41,374 nt of DNA from Saprospiraceae bacterium (GCA_021299835.1 JAJTER010000014.1:1-41374), one strand, 5' to 3'; counted from the stretch's first letter, positions 1 through 9,849 are shown. Notes: generated by a model not told the origin, from the letters alone. A program made the numbers and translations.

Positions 1-1474
1 CATTTGAAATCCATGATAATTGTACTTCGGTAGTAGATACATTAGCTACTTCAATTTTAGCAATTGGAGGACATTTACCGCAGCTATCTAAAAGAAAGCG
101 GATACTTTTCTCCATATTAAGCACGCCGCCGGAACTCACTTTATTCACCAAACTATCCAAAACAGTTACACCGCCCATCAGAGCTTTTCTGACTAACCTT
201 GCGGCGGCGGCAGGATCATTACGAGATAATACTGCTAAAGTTGGACAGGGAGAAGCATAAAGAAGCCCAATGGCTCCGGCAATTTGAGGTGAGACGAAAG
301 AATTACCGCTTTGTCTGGCATAACCACCTTTATCGGCTGTAGTTAATAAATTAAAGCCCAGAGAGGTAATATCTATGGACGTTTTACCATAACCGTATCT
401 CAGTTCCCCTTTATCTGAAATAGCTGTTGCCGAGATCATAAAATCACTTGGGCAAGTGGTAGGAATATCTCCGGAAACATCCACATCGATACTTTGATTA
501 ATGGTTGCCGCGACGTTTAAAATACCTGCATCACCGAGCGCATTATAAAAATTACACCAAATAGGGAAATCCTCTGGTTTTCTTTTATCTATTCCCCAGG
601 AGGTATTGGTTGCAACAACAAAAGCCCCCTTCCTACCTTTTGATTCATTATACAATTTCCTCATAACCAGAGGATAAGAATAAGCTTCTATCGCTCTACT
701 TTCTGATAGAACATTGGCAATCTGGGAAGTTACAACCATCAGCTTGACCTTCCAGTTAATGCCAGAAACACCCATTTTATTATTACCTGTCGCTCCAATT
801 AAGCCAGCTACAGGGGTACCATGAAAATTAATATAACTGACTTCATCCGATTTAAAGTCAACATTCCACCCCAGATAATCGTCTATGTAACCGTTTCCGT
901 CGTCATCTCTGTTATTATTAGGAATTTCCGCCTGATTTACCCAGAGATTATCTTTCAGATCGGGATGATTTATATCCACACCATTATCAATAACGCAAAT
1001 AACAATGGAATCACCGCTTGGGGTAACGCCGCCCTGGGTTACATTCCAAGCTTCGACAGCTTTTATATCCAGACCTACCAAACCTCCGTTTTGTCCATTA
1101 TTTTGCAGATAATATTGCTGAGAAAACAGGGAATCATTAGGAATAACGCTCCGTAACTTTATGTAATGATTTCTTTGTACAAATCTGATATCAGGCTGTT
1201 GTTTCAAAAAACGAAAGGCGTCATTTTCAGATATTAAGGAAGGATTAATATTTAACTGATAAATATTAAGTGGTTCAGAAAGTATTTTTACGTTAGAAAT
1301 GCCCGATGCTTTTTTTTCTAAAGCAAGCGAGTTAAACCAATTTATTGCTGATGTCTCAGGGTTAAACTGAACTAAAAACTCATTTGGCACGTAATCAGTT
1401 TCTTGAGCTCTTAGTTGGAAATGAGCGAAGAGACAGACAAGAAGAACAAAATTCAAACGTATAAACAACATCAT
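1..1474 (-). CDS. Secreted subtilisin-like (S8) serine protease, 3' end outside window
   Basis: My own translation of the minus strand gives an open frame from two adjacent ATG codons (1474 or 1471) to the window edge. It is incomplete at the C terminus. Residues 1-24 form a signal peptide ending near LRAQ. Residues 25-105 resemble an S8 propeptide. The catalytic triad is visible: Asp163 in VIDNGVD, His218 in FHGTPVAG and Ser392 in GNSFVSPQIAG. The usual GTS around the serine is GNS here. The text after about residue 440 (VSTTEVQLSW) looks like the start of a fibronectin type III-like domain. Such proteases in Bacteroidota are usually multidomain secreted proteins, often with a C-terminal sorting domain, which cannot be seen here. 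Family assignment is firm; substrate is unknown. Confidence 0.9.
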   Translation of the reverse strand, partial: MMLFIRLNFVLLVCLFAHFQLRAQETDYVPNEFLVQFNPETSAINWFNSLALEKKASGISNVKILSEPLNIYQLNINPSLISENDAFRFLKQQPDIRFVQRNHYIKLRSVIPNDSLFSQQYYLQNNGQNGGLVGLDIKAVEAWNVTQGGVTPSGDSIVICVIDNGVDINHPDLKDNLWVNQAEIPNNNRDDDGNGYIDDYLGWNVDFKSDEVSYINFHGTPVAGLIGATGNNKMGVSGINWKVKLMVVTSQIANVLSESRAIEAYSYPLVMRKLYNESKGRKGAFVVATNTSWGIDKRKPEDFPIWCNFYNALGDAGILNVAATINQSIDVDVSGDIPTTCPSDFMISATAISDKGELRYGYGKTSIDITSLGFNLLTTADKGGYARQSGNSFVSPQIAGAIGLLYASPCPTLAVLSRNDPAAAARLVRKALMGGVTVLDSLVNKVSSGGVLNMEKSIRFLLDSCGKCPPIAKIEVANVSTTEVQLSWISN

Positions 1475-1598
1475 TTTCTTACATTCCAATGTAAACGGGT
1501 AAGGTTTAAACATCTCGGCATAGTTAACAATGGTTTAAATTAAGAAATTATTCTATAGAAACTGCATTTCCAATAAATTATTCTGTTTTACCACGAAA

Positions 1599-3623
1599 TT
1601 AGCCGTTCATAGACGAAAGAAATTCATCATTTGATTTTGTTCCAACCATGTGTTTACGAAGAAAATCCATTGCTTCCTCGGGTTTCATATCTGCCAGATG
1701 ATTCCTAAGAATAAACATTCTCTGAAGTGTTTCCTTGTCTAACAACAAATCTTCGCGTCTCGTGGATGATTTTGTAAGATCGATGGAAGGGAACATCCGC
1801 TTATTTGCCAAACCTCTGTCGAGTTGAAGTTCCATATTACCTGTACCTTTAAACTCTTCGAAAATGACACCATCCATTTTTGAACCTGTATCTATAAGCG
1901 CTGTGGCAAGGATAGTCAGCGATCCACCGCCTTCAATATTTCTGGCTGCACCGAAAAATTTCTTTGGTTTATGGAGCGCATTGGCTTCTACCCCACCCGA
2001 GAGAACTTTTCCACTTGCGGGAGCCACTGTATTATAGGCTCTTGCTAAACGAGTAATTGAATCGAGCATTATCACAACATCATGGCCACTTTCCACTAAG
2101 CGTTTAGCCTTCTCTAAAACTAAATTAGCTACCCTAACGTGATTATCAGCGGGTTCATCGAAAGTGGAAGCGATAACTTCAGCATTTACACTTCTTTTAA
2201 AATCGGTAACTTCCTCGGGACGTTCATCTATAAGAAGAACTATAATATAGCATTCAGGATTATTTTTAGAGATAGCATTTGCCAAATCTTTCAAAAGGAA
2301 AGTTTTACCTGTTTTGGGTTGAGCGACAATGAGACCACGCTGACCTTTTCCAATAGGCGTAAACAAATCGATCATTCTATTTCCCATATCTTTTCCTGAA
2401 GATGAAGCGGTGAGCTTGAATTTCTCCGTAGGAAAAAGGGGCGTTAGATAATCAAAAGGAATTCTTTCTTTTATATTTTCCGGATTGGTACCATTTATCT
2501 TGGACACCTTTAGCAGCGCAAAATACTTCTCACCTTCTTTTGGTGGCCTTAAAGTGCCTTTGATGGTATCTCCTGTTCTTAAACCAAACAATTTAATTTG
2601 AGAAGGAGAAACATAAACGTCATCTGGTGAAGACAAATAATTATAATCAGAGGAGCGCAAGAATCCATAACCATCTGGCATCATTTCCAAACTTCCTTCA
2701 CTTTCAATAATTCCATCCAATTCTGGTTCGAACCTGATCACTGGCGGCGCCGGCGGAGCTGGTGGATTAACTGGCGGCTGTTGGATAGGAGCTTCCTGAT
2801 TATTTGCATCCAGCAATGGCTTCCTGTTATCTCTTAAAGGAGGCCTATTATCTCTAAGAATAACGGCTGGTCTTTGAACAGGCACCGGGGCAGTTCTTTG
2901 AATTTCACCATCTTCTCTTCTTTTCCTGAGAATCCTTCTGTTCTCAGCCTCCATATTTTCGGGGATGGGTGCAATTTCAGCAGCTCCAGGCTTGTCCCAC
3001 AACTCTTTAGATGCTAAGTTTTTCCTGCCATCATTTTCAATTTCCAACGATTTATTTTCAGGCGGATTAACATCGACATTCCTTCTGGGGCTTGAAAAAT
3101 CCCTTTTATCTGACAAATTAGCATTATTGCCTTCGGGGTTAGCATCTCTGCCTGATGAACTTCGACGAACGCTGGGAAATTCACGTCTATTCGGTTTATT
3201 ATCCGTCACAGGTAAAGACTCCTGGACAGGATTAACCCTTCTGACTCTATTTAATTCTCTCGGAGTTTCCCGCCTTTCCTCTTCGTTGGGAGAAGATTCT
3301 TCTGGAGATTGAGATGGCTTGTTATCGGAAATAACGTCCTGTTTCTTAGCCATAACTGGTGGAACCCCAAGTTTTGGAATGGATGTTTCCTCCACCTTAT
3401 CAAAATCAATTCGGAATTGTTCTGGTTTTGGATTAACAGAAGGAGTTATCGGTTGATTAACATCTCTTTCTGTTGCAACACCCGTTAGGGCTTGTTGATC
3501 GAGAATTTTATAAACTAACTCTTTTTTGGTTAATTTTTTGAATCCTGGCACTCGCATTTCTTCCGCTAAATCGCGTAATTCGGGCACCAACATCTCATTG
3601 AGTTGGACAATGTCGTATTGCAT
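1599..3623 (-). CDS. rho: Transcription termination factor Rho with long N-terminal disordered insertion
   Basis: Hexameric RNA-dependent helicase that terminates transcription. Residues 1-45 match the Rho N-terminal helical domain ([16 protein letters not shown]). Residues about 50-300 are a low-complexity stretch rich in Asn, Arg, Pro, Glu and Ser. The RNA-binding cold-shock-like domain follows at about 305-380 ([15 protein letters not shown]), then the RecA-type ATPase. The P-loop AQPKTGKT lies near residues 432-440 and Walker B is [16 protein letters not shown]. The Q/R-loop region ([20 protein letters not shown]) is intact. E. coli Rho is about 420 residues, so the insertion explains the length of 674. 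The gene is divergent from serS across a 343-base spacer. Identity is near certain; the role of the insertion is inferred. Confidence 0.98.
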   Translation of the reverse strand: MQYDIVQLNEMLVPELRDLAEEMRVPGFKKLTKKELVYKILDQQALTGVATERDVNQPITPSVNPKPEQFRIDFDKVEETSIPKLGVPPVMAKKQDVISDNKPSQSPEESSPNEEERRETPRELNRVRRVNPVQESLPVTDNKPNRREFPSVRRSSSGRDANPEGNNANLSDKRDFSSPRRNVDVNPPENKSLEIENDGRKNLASKELWDKPGAAEIAPIPENMEAENRRILRKRREDGEIQRTAPVPVQRPAVILRDNRPPLRDNRKPLLDANNQEAPIQQPPVNPPAPPAPPVIRFEPELDGIIESEGSLEMMPDGYGFLRSSDYNYLSSPDDVYVSPSQIKLFGLRTGDTIKGTLRPPKEGEKYFALLKVSKINGTNPENIKERIPFDYLTPLFPTEKFKLTASSSGKDMGNRMIDLFTPIGKGQRGLIVAQPKTGKTFLLKDLANAISKNNPECYIIVLLIDERPEEVTDFKRSVNAEVIASTFDEPADNHVRVANLVLEKAKRLVESGHDVVIMLDSITRLARAYNTVAPASGKVLSGGVEANALHKPKKFFGAARNIEGGGSLTILATALIDTGSKMDGVIFEEFKGTGNMELQLDRGLANKRMFPSIDLTKSSTRREDLLLDKETLQRMFILRNHLADMKPEEAMDFLRKHMVGTKSNDEFLSSMNG

Positions 3624-3966
3624 GAATAAAACTTTAAAAAAATAGGAGATTCGCTCGTCGAATCATACAGAATAATTAATAGAACTGAAATTTTCCTTTC
3701 CTGTAAGAAAATGATATATTATTTTTACCAAACAAATATCTAAAAGAGGAAGCCAATTTTAAGGGCTAATTTCTGATGAAAGGAAAAAACAGGGTGAATT
3801 ATAGATTTCCTTCACGTATAAGGAAACAATGAGACAAAAATAGATTAATTTTTTATACTAAGTATTATCTTTGCAAAAAATTTACCTGACAAGTTAAATT
3901 CTTTTAAAAAAAAGAGAAAAAAAGAACTCTTTAAAGTTCATTAGAGAGAAAAAGGAAAGTAAAGTT
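3624..3966. promoter_or_regulatory. Divergent rho/serS intergenic region
   Basis: This 343-base AT-rich spacer contains no convincing gene. It has a plus-strand -7 box for serS (3866-3873) and a minus-strand TATTTTTG box (complement of 3835-3842) that could serve rho, leaving a rho leader of roughly 200 bases. An inverted repeat TTTCCTT-N7-AAGGAAA lies at 3806-3826. A long leader would fit the known autoregulation of rho in other bacteria, but no attenuator is evident by eye. Confidence 0.5.
3866..3873 (+). promoter_or_regulatory. Putative -7 promoter element of serS
   Basis: TATCTTTG matches the Bacteroidota -7 consensus TAnnTTTG and lies 93 bases before the serS start. No clear -33 TTG is seen at the expected distance. 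Confidence 0.5.
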
Positions 3967-5241
3967 ATGTTGCAAATTAGCGTTATCCGTCAAAATCAGT
4001 CAGAAGTCATTGAAGGTCTTGGCAAAAAAAATGTGCCCGATGCTGCTGAAAAAATAGCTGAAATTATTCAGCTCGATGATCAGCGCAAGCAATGGCGAAC
4101 CGAACTTGAGAAGTTACTTACTGATCGAAATCAATTTTCAGATGAAGTAGGAAAACGTTATAAAGAAGGGGATAAAGAAGGGGCTGACGCTATTAAAGTC
4201 AAAGTAAATGCCCTAAAAGATAAAACGGCCGAATTGGAGTTGCTTTTAGGGAATATCGAAAAAGATCTGGATGGTTTACTTTATTTGATTCCAAATCTAC
4301 CCCATGCCAGCGTACCGCAAGGTAAAACGCCTGATGATAATGAGGTATTTCAAGCGTGGGCTGCTGAGCTTCCTGTTTTAAATGAACAGGCACTGCCTCA
4401 CTGGGATTTAGCTAAAAAATATAACCTTTTCGATTTAGAACTGGGCGTAAAAATTACCGGTAGTGGATTTCCCGTTTACCGTGGCAAAGGGGCAAAATTA
4501 CAACGGGCACTCATTCAGTTTTTTTTAGATGAAGCCGTAAATGCTGGTTACGAGGAGATTATGCCGCCATTATTGGTCAATGAAGCTTCTGCCACAGCCA
4601 CTGGACAACTCCCCGATAAAGAAGGGCAAATGTATTATGTAGCCAAAGATGACCTTTACCTTATCCCAACCGCTGAAGTACCTATTACAAATATTTTACG
4701 TGACGTTATCCTGGACGCTGCGAAACTTCCTGTGAAAATGTGCGGTTATACCCCATGTTTCAGAAGAGAAGCTGGTTCTTACGGCGCGCATGTCAGGGGA
4801 TTAAACCGGGTTCACCAATTTGATAAAGTTGAAGTTGTTCAAGTCGCTCATCCTGATAACTCTTATCAGGTTTTTGATCAAATGATTCAGCATGTTAGTC
4901 AGATTTTAGACAAATTGGAACTACCTTACAGAATATTGCGCTTATGTGGTGGAGATATGTCTTTTGCCTCAGCTTTAACCTATGATTTTGAGGTGTATTC
5001 TGCTGGGCAAAAAAGATGGTTGGAAGTAAGTTCTGTTTCAAACTTTGAAACATTTCAAAGCAACAGATTGAAATTGAGATTTAAAGACGGCAAACAATCA
5101 AGACTCGCGCATACGCTAAATGGAAGTGCTTTGGCTTTAGCCCGTATCGTAGCTGCTTTGTTGGAGAATAATCAAACAGCTGACGGTATTGTCATTCCTA
5201 AAGCGTTGATTCCCTACACGGGTTTCGACCATATATCTTGA
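3967..5241 (+). CDS. serS: Seryl-tRNA synthetase
   Basis: Class II aminoacyl-tRNA synthetase that charges tRNA-Ser with serine in the cytoplasm. At 424 residues it has family length. The N-terminal 100 residues form the charged helical arm that grips the tRNA long variable arm (coiled-coil pattern around residues 25-95). The class II core includes TAEVPITN, motif 2 CFRREAGSYGAHVRGLNRVH, the adjoining HQFDKVE and motif 3 LNGSALALARIVAALLENNQ. The start at 3967 fits the usual N terminus (MLQISVIRQN). It is followed 56 bases later by the zinc protease gene on the same strand and may be cotranscribed with it. No abnormality was seen. Confidence 0.98.
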   Translation: MLQISVIRQNQSEVIEGLGKKNVPDAAEKIAEIIQLDDQRKQWRTELEKLLTDRNQFSDEVGKRYKEGDKEGADAIKVKVNALKDKTAELELLLGNIEKDLDGLLYLIPNLPHASVPQGKTPDDNEVFQAWAAELPVLNEQALPHWDLAKKYNLFDLELGVKITGSGFPVYRGKGAKLQRALIQFFLDEAVNAGYEEIMPPLLVNEASATATGQLPDKEGQMYYVAKDDLYLIPTAEVPITNILRDVILDAAKLPVKMCGYTPCFRREAGSYGAHVRGLNRVHQFDKVEVVQVAHPDNSYQVFDQMIQHVSQILDKLELPYRILRLCGGDMSFASALTYDFEVYSAGQKRWLEVSSVSNFETFQSNRLKLRFKDGKQSRLAHTLNGSALALARIVAALLENNQTADGIVIPKALIPYTGFDHIS

Positions 5242-5297
5242 TTATAATGTAAACTAAATTTTAAGGAATTACGTTATAATCCTAAAAAATTCAAACC

Positions 5298-5984
5298 ATG
5301 GGATATTTTATTTTAGCAGGTTTATTATCATTGGTTGGTTTTATTATCAGCCAAAAATTAAAAAATAAATTCAGGCATTACAGCCAAATTAGTATTCGCT
5401 CCGGATTATCTGGGCGAGAAATAGCTGAAAATATGCTTAAATACTATGGTATTCATGATGTTCGCATAGAAGAAGGGCATGGCATGTTGACAGACCATTA
5501 TAATCCAATGTCTAAAGTTGTCAATCTTAGTCCCGATGTATTTAATGGTAGAACCATCGCTGCTGCGGCCGTTGCAGCACACGAATGCGGTCATGCCGTG
5601 CAACACAACCAGGCTTATGCCTGGTTAACCATGCGTTCAGCAGTAGTGCCTATAGTAAATATTGCGTCATCGCTGCAACAGTGGCTTTTAATGCTGGCTC
5701 TTGGTTTATTTGGATCAGGTGGCAATCAAACTATTTTGTTTATCACCATGCTTACCTTTTTAGTAACAGCGGTGTTTAGCTTAGTAACCTTACCTGTAGA
5801 ATTTGATGCTTCCAAAAGAGCCCTGGTGTGGTTAAATCACTCCGGCATAACTCATGGAGCAGAACAAGAAGGCGCTAAGGACGCATTATGGTGGGCTGCT
5901 ATGACTTATGTATCCGCTGCATTTTCTGCTTTAGTGATGTTATTGTATTTCGCTCTTCGTTTCTTTGGATCTTCCAATGACTAA
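5298..5984 (+). CDS. YugP-family membrane zinc metallopeptidase
   Basis: A 228-residue protein of the neutral zinc metallopeptidase family typified by Bacillus YugP (Pfam Zn_peptidase_2). The zinc-binding HExxH motif is HECGH, with His95, Glu96 and His99. An N-terminal membrane anchor (residues 1-18), a hydrophobic pair of segments near 115-160 and a C-terminal segment near 205-225 indicate an integral membrane enzyme. The conserved LPVEFDASKRAL segment, typical of this family, follows the second hydrophobic block. Substrates of this family are not established. It sits between serS and frr on the same strand, with no sign of a dedicated partner. Confidence 0.92.
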   Translation: MGYFILAGLLSLVGFIISQKLKNKFRHYSQISIRSGLSGREIAENMLKYYGIHDVRIEEGHGMLTDHYNPMSKVVNLSPDVFNGRTIAAAAVAAHECGHAVQHNQAYAWLTMRSAVVPIVNIASSLQQWLLMLALGLFGSGGNQTILFITMLTFLVTAVFSLVTLPVEFDASKRALVWLNHSGITHGAEQEGAKDALWWAAMTYVSAAFSALVMLLYFALRFFGSSND

Positions 5985-6032
5985 CTGGGCAAAAAGAAAT
6001 TATTTTTAATTCTGGTAATAATCCATACAGCT

Positions 6033-6596
6033 ATGTTGGAAGAAGTAAATTTTTTAGTGGAAACGGCTGAAGAAGCCATGGAAAAAGCGTTGGATCACCT
6101 CAATAAAGAGTTAGGGAAAATCACAACGGGCAAAGCTACGCCGGCAATTGTCAGAGATTTGTTGGTGAACTACTATGGCACACCAACGCCTATGAATCAA
6201 GTAGCTAATATTTCAACATCCGATGCGCGGTCTCTCGTTATCCAACCCTGGGAAAAGTCTATGTTAGCACCTATTGAAAGGTCTATCTTTGAAGCAAATC
6301 TTGGCGTCACACCTATGAATGACGGTGAAGTAGTGCGTTTATCATTCCCCCCCCTAACGGAGGAACGTCGTCGAGATTTAGTTAAAAAATCAAAGGCTCT
6401 GGGCGAAGATGCTAAAGTGAGTTCCCGGTCTTCCAGAAGGGAAGCTATGGAAGGTATCAAGAAAGCTGTGAAAGATGGTTTTTCTGAAGATGAAGGAAAA
6501 AAACGGGAGGAAACCGTTCAACAACTCACTGATAAGCACATTAAAAAAATTGATGAGCTATTAGATGCAAAGGAAAAAGAAATAATGACCGTTTAG
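6033..6596 (+). CDS. frr: Ribosome recycling factor
   Basis: A 187-residue cytoplasmic factor that, with EF-G, splits post-termination ribosomes. The family pattern is clear: GKITTGKATPAIV near the N terminus, VNYYGTPTPMNQVANIS, RSLVIQPWEKSMLAPIERSI, and LSFPPLTEERRRDLVKK. The C-terminal helix carries the basic/acidic pattern of domain I. Length matches the usual ~185 residues. The start ATG at 6033 lies 48 bases after the protease stop, and rpmH follows. In many genomes frr follows pyrH; here it does not. Confidence 0.98.
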   Translation: MLEEVNFLVETAEEAMEKALDHLNKELGKITTGKATPAIVRDLLVNYYGTPTPMNQVANISTSDARSLVIQPWEKSMLAPIERSIFEANLGVTPMNDGEVVRLSFPPLTEERRRDLVKKSKALGEDAKVSSRSSRREAMEGIKKAVKDGFSEDEGKKREETVQQLTDKHIKKIDELLDAKEKEIMTV

Positions 6597-6600
6597 ATTT

Positions 6601-6629
6601 TTGTTTCTTGTAAAAAAATTATACTTTTG
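6601..6629 (+). promoter_or_regulatory. Putative rpmH promoter
   Basis: A TTG (6601-6603, within a T-run) is followed after 18 bases by TACTTTTG (6622-6629), matching the Bacteroidota -33/-7 pattern TTG-N(about 19)-TAnnTTTG. It lies 45 bases before rpmH, in the spacer after frr, so rpmH can be transcribed independently. Confidence 0.65.
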
Positions 6630-6674
6630 CAAACATTTTGAATTAATTGAGCATATTGCTTAAAAATAACAGCA

Positions 6675-6830
6675 ATGAAACGTACTTACCAACCATCAAA
6701 ACGCAAACGCGTAAATAAACATGGATTTCGTTCCCGTATGAGTTCTAAAAATGGACGCCGGGTACTTGCTAATCGTCGTGCAAAGGGTCGTCACAAGCTG
6801 ACTGTTTCTGACGATACACATACTAAATAA
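6675..6830 (+). CDS. rpmH: 50S ribosomal protein L34
   Basis: A 51-residue highly basic protein of the large ribosomal subunit. It begins [20 protein letters not shown] and continues with [20 protein letters not shown], the universal L34 signature. Length and start are standard for the family. In many bacteria rpmH lies beside dnaA and rnpA near the origin; neither is in this window. It has its own promoter-like element upstream and is followed by two hairpins, the second a strong terminator-like palindrome. Confidence 0.98.
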   Translation: MKRTYQPSKRKRVNKHGFRSRMSSKNGRRVLANRRAKGRHKLTVSDDTHTK

Positions 6831-6850
6831 TCCTTTTTATATTTGACATA

Positions 6851-6898
6851 GATGGATAAAGTCATCGCTAACCTATTAAGGTTATTATGACTTAATTC
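6851..6898 (+). repeat. Imperfect hairpin downstream of rpmH
   Basis: AAGTCAT (6859-6865) pairs with ATGACTT (6887-6893), enclosing a second stem TAACCT/AGGTTA. GATG/CATC at the outer ends extends it imperfectly. It may stabilise the 3' end of the rpmH transcript; no U-run follows directly. Confidence 0.4.
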
Positions 6899-6923
6899 AT
6901 CTACACAAATGCCCGTTTGCTAT

Positions 6924-6970
6924 AAAAGCTAATAAACATTTTCTTTAAAGTAAAATGTTTATTAGCTTTT
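6924..6970. terminator. Bidirectional terminator-like hairpin between rpmH and TPR gene
   Basis: A perfect 19-base inverted repeat (arms 6924-6942 and 6952-6970) with a 9-base loop. The arms begin with A-runs and end with T-runs, so it can act in both directions. It lies between convergent genes, rpmH (plus) and the TPR protein (minus). Confidence 0.8.
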
Positions 6971-6997
6971 ATATTTTTACAAAGACAATTTATACTA

Positions 6998-8812
6998 CTA
7001 TTGTATTTTGTCCCCACGAAGTAACCTGTATCTTTTTCGCGCTTCAACGGCATATAAACTATCTGTGAACTCTATGAATATACGCTCATAGCAAGTACGT
7101 GCTTTTTCCTTATCTATTACTTTACTTTCGTATAATTCTCCTAAGGCAAATAAGGCATTATCTATTCTAATGCTTTCCGGGTCTGACGCTATCGTTTTTT
7201 CATAAAAAGCAATGGCTTCAGCAAATTTTTTCTCCTTCCTGAAAATATTTCCTTTCAAATACCAGATATCGTCCACCAAACTATGGTCCGGATAAGTTCT
7301 GAGTATATTATCTAAAACAGCAAAAGCCTCTTTTGTTTGATTTTGAAAACTGAGCAATTCAGCTTTTGCATAATTTTTCAGTGGCTCCGGTGTGGTATCA
7401 AGTCCTAAATTATCTAATATAAAAACAGACAAATCTAATGCATCATTAGCGATAAACTTTGACGTTGAGGCCTTTAATACATCAAACTGAGATTGAGCCC
7501 AGGTAAAATCACCTGTGTAATAGGACAACCTTGCATTTCTAAACCGGGCATCCTGTCCTAATAAATCATCTTGAAAAGCCTTATCCACCTGAGAATATAA
7601 CAGGGTTGCTTCCCATATTTCACCGTTCATCAACTGATAATCGCCTAAAACAAGTTTAGCAGACGCTTGAATGCGAGGATTTAGGGATGGGAAACCTATG
7701 ACCTCTGTTAATAATTCAATCGCTTTATTTAAATCATTTAAATAATACGCTTCTAATTCGGCGAGATCAATGAGAACGGTAGCAGTATTTCTATTTCTAC
7801 CCAATTCATTAATAAAGGACAAATACTTTGATTTAAGATCAGCTACGAAGGCCGTTGACAGATTGGATTCTTCGAGCAGCTTATTCCTCCTGCAACGCAA
7901 ACCCTCAATTTTAGCCTCCAGATAAAATCCAGAGTTCACCCCTTTCACGTCAACGATATAATCAAATGCTTCAATCGCTGTATTATAATCATTTTCATTT
8001 GCCGCCATATTAGCAAATTGAAATAGGCGAGTGCCATTTTCCTTTAACTTTCTATCTAACGCTTTCACCTGACGGAAAGCACCTGAAAAATCCTTTTCCT
8101 GAAGTAGCAACCAAATAAGTAATTCCGGGTACACGATAGCATCGGGTTGTAGTTGGATGCGCTCGTAAATCTGCTTTTTAAGCTCCTTATAATCCTCTTT
8201 TAATAAATACCGCTGAAAAATCATTTGAATATTATCCATTCTATCCGCTTGACTGGATACAACATTCAAATATTGATTAATCATTTTAGGACCATCCCCT
8301 TTTCTCCTGAATAGGTCCGCCAGATAGTAAGAAAAAACGAGATTATCATTTAGTATGATAGCCCCTTTTTCGTATGTTTTGATAGCCCAATCCAACTGAT
8401 TTAGATTAGTGAAGGTATTTCCAATCCGAACAATAAAAAAGCGCTCAGGACTCATTCTATTAATGGCTAACTGAAATTGTTGTGCAGCGGCGGCGGCATC
8501 ATCCAGTTTTTCATAGACCTGACCGAGGGAGATATTAAAAATAGGATCTGAAGTTTTCTTTCTTAATTCTTTGACTAAAACCTTTTCGGCCTCTGTATAT
8601 CTCTTCAATTGAAACAAACAATCTACATACCTTTCCATAAAATAGGTATTTCCCTGTGTTGTTTCTACCAATTTTTTGAACAGCACCATCGCTCTTTCAT
8701 AATCGCCATCGGCAAAATATTGTTGCGCCAACTTTTGATCTTGACCAAACGAAACAATAGGGACGGCTAGTAAAGCGATTAGCAGACTGAAAAAAAATAA
8801 TTTTTTTGGCAT
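6998..8812 (-). CDS. Periplasmic or secreted tetratricopeptide-repeat protein
   Basis: A 604-residue protein with a clear signal peptide (residues 1-23, hydrophobic core LFFFSLLIALLAVPIVSFG before QDQ). The rest is all-alpha and built of TPR-like repeats; clear examples are DGDYERAMVLFKKLV, KRYTEAEKVLVKEL, LDWAIKTYEKGAIIL and KKFAEAIAFYEKTIASDPES. TPR proteins act as protein-protein scaffolds. Similar exported TPR proteins are common in Bacteroidota, often of unknown role. No catalytic motif is visible. A terminator-like hairpin separates it from the upstream tonB gene, so it is probably an independent transcript. Confidence 0.85.
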   Translation of the reverse strand: MPKKLFFFSLLIALLAVPIVSFGQDQKLAQQYFADGDYERAMVLFKKLVETTQGNTYFMERYVDCLFQLKRYTEAEKVLVKELRKKTSDPIFNISLGQVYEKLDDAAAAAQQFQLAINRMSPERFFIVRIGNTFTNLNQLDWAIKTYEKGAIILNDNLVFSYYLADLFRRKGDGPKMINQYLNVVSSQADRMDNIQMIFQRYLLKEDYKELKKQIYERIQLQPDAIVYPELLIWLLLQEKDFSGAFRQVKALDRKLKENGTRLFQFANMAANENDYNTAIEAFDYIVDVKGVNSGFYLEAKIEGLRCRRNKLLEESNLSTAFVADLKSKYLSFINELGRNRNTATVLIDLAELEAYYLNDLNKAIELLTEVIGFPSLNPRIQASAKLVLGDYQLMNGEIWEATLLYSQVDKAFQDDLLGQDARFRNARLSYYTGDFTWAQSQFDVLKASTSKFIANDALDLSVFILDNLGLDTTPEPLKNYAKAELLSFQNQTKEAFAVLDNILRTYPDHSLVDDIWYLKGNIFRKEKKFAEAIAFYEKTIASDPESIRIDNALFALGELYESKVIDKEKARTCYERIFIEFTDSLYAVEARKRYRLLRGDKIQ

Positions 8813-8875
8813 GGTACAGGATTAATTGGCTTAAAATAACAAAACGCAATAGAGATAAACATGTTTTATAAAAAC

Positions 8876-8913
8876 AAAAATGGTTGTTCTACCTAAGCAA
8901 AACAACCATTTTT
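8876..8913 (-). terminator. Terminator of tonB
   Basis: Perfect 13-base inverted repeat (8876-8888 and 8901-8913) with a 12-base loop. In the minus direction it follows the tonB stop and is trailed by a T-rich run, as expected for an intrinsic terminator. Confidence 0.75.
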
Positions 8914-8935
8914 AACTTCAACAAAAGATAAACGA

Positions 8936-9844
8936 TTACTGAAGTTTAAATCTTACTGGAAGACGGAACTGAACTTTCACGGGTCTTCCTCTTTGGCGAC
9001 CAGGTGTCCATTTAATTCCAGACTCATTCATGGTATTCACCACACGAGATGCTTCCTCGCCGCAGCCACCGCCTATTTCCTTAAGAACAGAAACGTCCTT
9101 AACGGTGCCATCTCTATCGACGACAAATTGTACTACAGCGGTGCCTTCGATACCATTTTCTCTGGCAATAACAGGGTACTTAAGATTTTTGAAAACGAAT
9201 TCAAACACTTTTCTGTCTGAACATTTTTTCTTGTCCTCTTTTGTTTTTTCTGTATCACAACCAGGGAAAAGGGGCATATCCTCAACAACCATGAAAATTT
9301 CGTCATCTTCTTTTGGTGGTGGAGGTGGCGGAGGAGGTGGTGGAGGAGGTGCTTTGACAACAGGTGCCTCAACAACTTCGTCTGCCTCAACCGACTGATC
9401 GACGAAATCTGGTTCATCTTCTTCCATAACAGTTTCATCGGGAACTTCCTGAATCACTGGTGGTGGCGGAGGTGGTGGCGGAGGTGGTGGTTCGGCAGTA
9501 CGCGGAGGTTCCATCTCGATGTCTTCTTCAATCATGACGAAATTATCTCCACCAGCTACCTTCTCAGCATATTCCGTTAGACCCAAAGCCAAAACAGTGA
9601 TACCAAGTGCTACAACTAAGCCGTAGTTGAAAAAGGAACCACTCATCTTGAACACATCCGCTTCAGCGAATTTAGCGCGGTTCGATGAGGTTCCTGTCTC
9701 AGCCTGCTTGCTGTACTTTTCATTCAATGATCCTTCATTCAACTTAGACATTAAGTAGCGTGCTACAAATACGATACCCACAGTGAGTAAAGTAAGCGCT
9801 AAGAGTGCATAAAAGACCATTGTACCTGATACTTCAATAGCCAT
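8936..9844 (-). CDS. tonB: TonB-type energy transducer with extra N-terminal membrane segment
   Basis: Inner-membrane protein that transmits proton-motive force from ExbB/ExbD to outer-membrane TonB-dependent receptors. A hydrophobic segment at residues about 9-29 precedes a 40-residue polar stretch and a second hydrophobic segment at about 73-90. The second is in the position normal for a TonB anchor. Two pure proline tracts follow (residues 119-129 and 166-177) separated by an acidic stretch. The C-terminal domain (about 215-302) has the TonB signature YPVIARENGIEGTAVVQFVV and ends PVRFKLQ. No exbB or exbD genes are in the window. The start is uncertain: Met9 (at 9820) is an alternative that would leave the first membrane segment intact. 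Confidence 0.9.
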   Translation of the reverse strand: MAIEVSGTMVFYALLALTLLTVGIVFVARYLMSKLNEGSLNEKYSKQAETGTSSNRAKFAEADVFKMSGSFFNYGLVVALGITVLALGLTEYAEKVAGGDNFVMIEEDIEMEPPRTAEPPPPPPPPPPPVIQEVPDETVMEEDEPDFVDQSVEADEVVEAPVVKAPPPPPPPPPPPPKEDDEIFMVVEDMPLFPGCDTEKTKEDKKKCSDRKVFEFVFKNLKYPVIARENGIEGTAVVQFVVDRDGTVKDVSVLKEIGGGCGEEASRVVNTMNESGIKWTPGRQRGRPVKVQFRLPVRFKLQ

Positions 9845-9849
9845 ACTAA

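Noticed and set aside
9030-9398. Plus-strand open frame encoding a long glycine run opposite tonB
   Set aside because: It is the complement of the TonB proline-coding tract, lies wholly inside a well-supported gene and has no independent homology.
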